DNA of 6,631 nt, from NCBI GenBank assembly GCA_041191145.1, contig JBEEPK010000116.1:1-6631 (forward strand), given 5' to 3'. A program made the position numbers and the translations under genes. This DNA is from UBA961 sp041191145 (lineage in GTDB: Bacteria > Bacteroidota > Ignavibacteria > Kapaibacteriales > UBA961). Below, piece after piece: positions 5,098 through 6,631 of the stretch (the stretch's first letter is position 1; the number at the start of each line of letters is the position of its first letter). A model generated the notes under the pieces. That model saw only the letters and a program-made list of their open reading frames with translations. It did not search any database and was not told where the DNA came from.

Positions 5098-6631
5098 TTA
5101 ACGACTAATCAATATTGGGTATTGACCAATCAAGCTACCATTTGAAGAAAGCATAAGAGAGTATGCACCGGAATAGAGATTTCTCACATCAAGGAATAGG
5201 TAAAATCCTCTTTGTTCGGCTGAGTAAGACATTCTATCAATTTCATTACCCATGATATCAAATAGTCTCCATTCTAATTCTTTTCCTTTCGGAGTGGTGA
5301 TTGTCACAAATTCTTTGGCGGGAAGAGGGAAAACTGATATACCAATTTGACGCTCTTCGGAAATATCAGTGCTTCGACCAATGTTGATATCATCAATCCA
5401 CCATCCATCTGCTTGGAAAGATGCTCCCGAGAAGAATCGCAATCGGAATAATGTGGTGTCTGATTGAGGCGTGAACAGAATCTGTTCAGGTTTCCAGTCA
5501 TCGGTATTGGTGATACTGTCTTGCCATGGAGCAAACATTGTGGAATTGTATTGGCCAATGATGGACCAAGTTTTGCCCCCATTTTGTGAAATCTCAACCA
5601 ATGCCGAATCAGTTGGATCTACAATAGCCGCATGCACAAAACGCATTGCATATTCTGTATTGGGAAGTGTTTTCACCGGCATCAAGAGAAATGTATCGCG
5701 TGCATTCCTCGCATATTGTCCGCTCGGTGATTCTGTGAGTGCATTTGAACCACTGAATGTAAAAACAGAACTCGTGGAAAATCTGCCGGAAGTATAATAT
5801 GCGCGAAGTGGATCTGCATCGAAGTGCTCTGAATAGGAAGATTCAATCTTGCCACCAAATATCAGACTTCGGGGCGTTCTTGCACTTTCATATTTGGATT
5901 GATCGGTAAGACTAAAGGAATATTCATACCAACCTTCAATCGGTAATGTATCATTGAATATTTTGATCAAGCCAGTATCGGCAATTGAAATTGGATATTC
6001 TCTGATCTTACTTCCATCTCTGAAAAGCGATACAGTATTTGGATTGATGAATGGAGTGATGGAATCTGCTCTGTAGCTCGGAATGCGGATTGACAATGAT
6101 ACTATATTCAAATCAGCGATTGTTTTTGCAGAGATGAGATTTGGCATTTGAGGAAGTTTAGCGCCTCCTGCAGTTGCCTTTACTTCACGGATCGCACTTG
6201 TATCAATGCCCGCCACAACGCGAATGCCATAGGTATATGTTCTGAATGCAGTGACGGTATTATCCGTATATGTCTCAAGATCACCAGCAACCTCCGTGAG
6301 AAATGTATTATTTCTGAACAGAACAAACTTGATTGGTGCATCCAATGGCTGATCAAATACCCTTGCTTTTGGGGCTTTCCAGAATAATTGAATTGATGTA
6401 GTGTCTGTGCTTGATGGTCTTGCAGTGAAAGGATATGCCGGTTGTGGAATGCGCGTATTCACGATTGATGTATATGCATCATTGTCAATTTTGGTGGTTC
6501 CTGCATTGCGCATATCAACCCATGATGGATACATGATGCCATCATACATTGCACAACCGCTATAATCACCGGCAAAGACATTATTCCGAAAAGGATTATT
6601 TCTCAAATCGCTTTGTGCCTCTGAAGCCCTG
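5098..6631 (-). CDS. Secreted multidomain protein with T9SS C-terminal sorting domain, C-terminal 510 residues (5' end outside window)
   Basis: The frame is open to the right edge and stops at TAA 5100-5098; a TTG at 6606 is internal, since the frame continues upstream to the edge. Numbering visible residues from the edge: FAGDYSG...YPSWVDMRN (19-41) resembles the last blade of sialidase/BNR-type beta-propellers, which often read GDY-G...YPVWTDxR. Next comes a fibronectin III-like domain (about 65-142, with W84 and a YTYGIRVVAG strand). A second beta-rich segment follows (about 160-250). A jelly-roll/MAM-like region (about 260-418) contains S-Q-N-G-G-K-T-W and GWWIDDINI. The last 80 or so residues (ISVFPLPAKEFVTI to GQYPILISR) form the type A sorting domain recognised by the type IX system, with PLP in place of the usual PNP. 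The product is probably exported, then released or anchored at the cell surface. The signal peptide and any catalytic domain lie outside the window. Confidence 0.85.
   Translation of the reverse strand, partial: RASEAQSDLRNNPFRNNVFAGDYSGCAMYDGIMYPSWVDMRNAGTTKIDNDAYTSIVNTRIPQPAYPFTARPSSTDTTSIQLFWKAPKARVFDQPLDAPIKFVLFRNNTFLTEVAGDLETYTDNTVTAFRTYTYGIRVVAGIDTSAIREVKATAGGAKLPQMPNLISAKTIADLNIVSLSIRIPSYRADSITPFINPNTVSLFRDGSKIREYPISIADTGLIKIFNDTLPIEGWYEYSFSLTDQSKYESARTPRSLIFGGKIESSYSEHFDADPLRAYYTSGRFSTSSVFTFSGSNALTESPSGQYARNARDTFLLMPVKTLPNTEYAMRFVHAAIVDPTDSALVEISQNGGKTWSIIGQYNSTMFAPWQDSITNTDDWKPEQILFTPQSDTTLFRLRFFSGASFQADGWWIDDINIGRSTDISEERQIGISVFPLPAKEFVTITTPKGKELEWRLFDIMGNEIDRMSYSAEQRGFYLFLDVRNLYSGAYSLMLSSNGSLIGQYPILISR

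Noticed and set aside
5471..5797. Plus-strand 108-residue frame opposite the secreted-protein gene
   Set aside because: The minus strand carries the clear domain signatures here, and the plus frame has no recognisable feature or start context.
1..6631. CRISPR array, insertion sequence, phage or defence system
   Set aside because: No regularly spaced repeats, transposase, integrase or terminal inverted repeats were seen; apart from the small reading frame at 4679-4849, the genes are recognisable housekeeping or T9SS cargo families.

Overview
The window looks like chromosomal DNA from a member of the Bacteroidota/FCB group, possibly a lineage near Ignavibacteria or Kapabacteria. Two things support this. 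First, the minus-strand gene at the right edge ends in a type IX secretion (T9SS) C-terminal sorting domain. Second, the tRNA promoter matches the Bacteroidota sigma consensus exactly (TTG, 19-nt spacer, TATCTTTG). The real genes also lack clear Shine-Dalgarno sequences, which fits. The phylum is fairly secure; the finer placement is a guess.

Layout, left to right. Positions 1-393 (+) hold the C-terminal end of a PLP-dependent class I/II aminotransferase of the methionine/kynurenine aminotransferase type. After a 147-nt gap with a possible weak terminator and a -7-like box comes a same-strand series of five housekeeping genes: thioredoxin (541-867), pterin-4a-carbinolamine dehydratase (882-1175), enolase (1257-2537), an alpha-D-phosphohexomutase (2577-3977) and a family 4 [4Fe-4S] uracil-DNA glycosylase (4023-4622). 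Gaps are 14, 81, 39 and 45 nt, so co-transcription is plausible. All five are full length with their catalytic residues intact. They do not form one pathway: enolase and the phosphohexomutase are carbohydrate metabolism, and the others are redox, pterin recycling and DNA repair.

Positions 4623-4957 form a convergent intergenic region. It contains an open reading frame too short for most gene callers (stop at 4849) with coding-like codon use and a possible broken signal peptide, two direct 11-mers, a degenerate 9-bp tandem repeat, and a perfect 14-bp hairpin terminator facing left. On the minus strand follow tRNA-Leu(CAA) with its own promoter, then the 3' part (510 codons) of a large secreted T9SS cargo protein that runs off the right edge.

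I found no mobile element, CRISPR array or recognisable new multi-gene system. The observations most worth a second look are the compact self-contained tRNA transcription unit, the palindrome inside its promoter spacer, and the small unassigned reading frame beside it.
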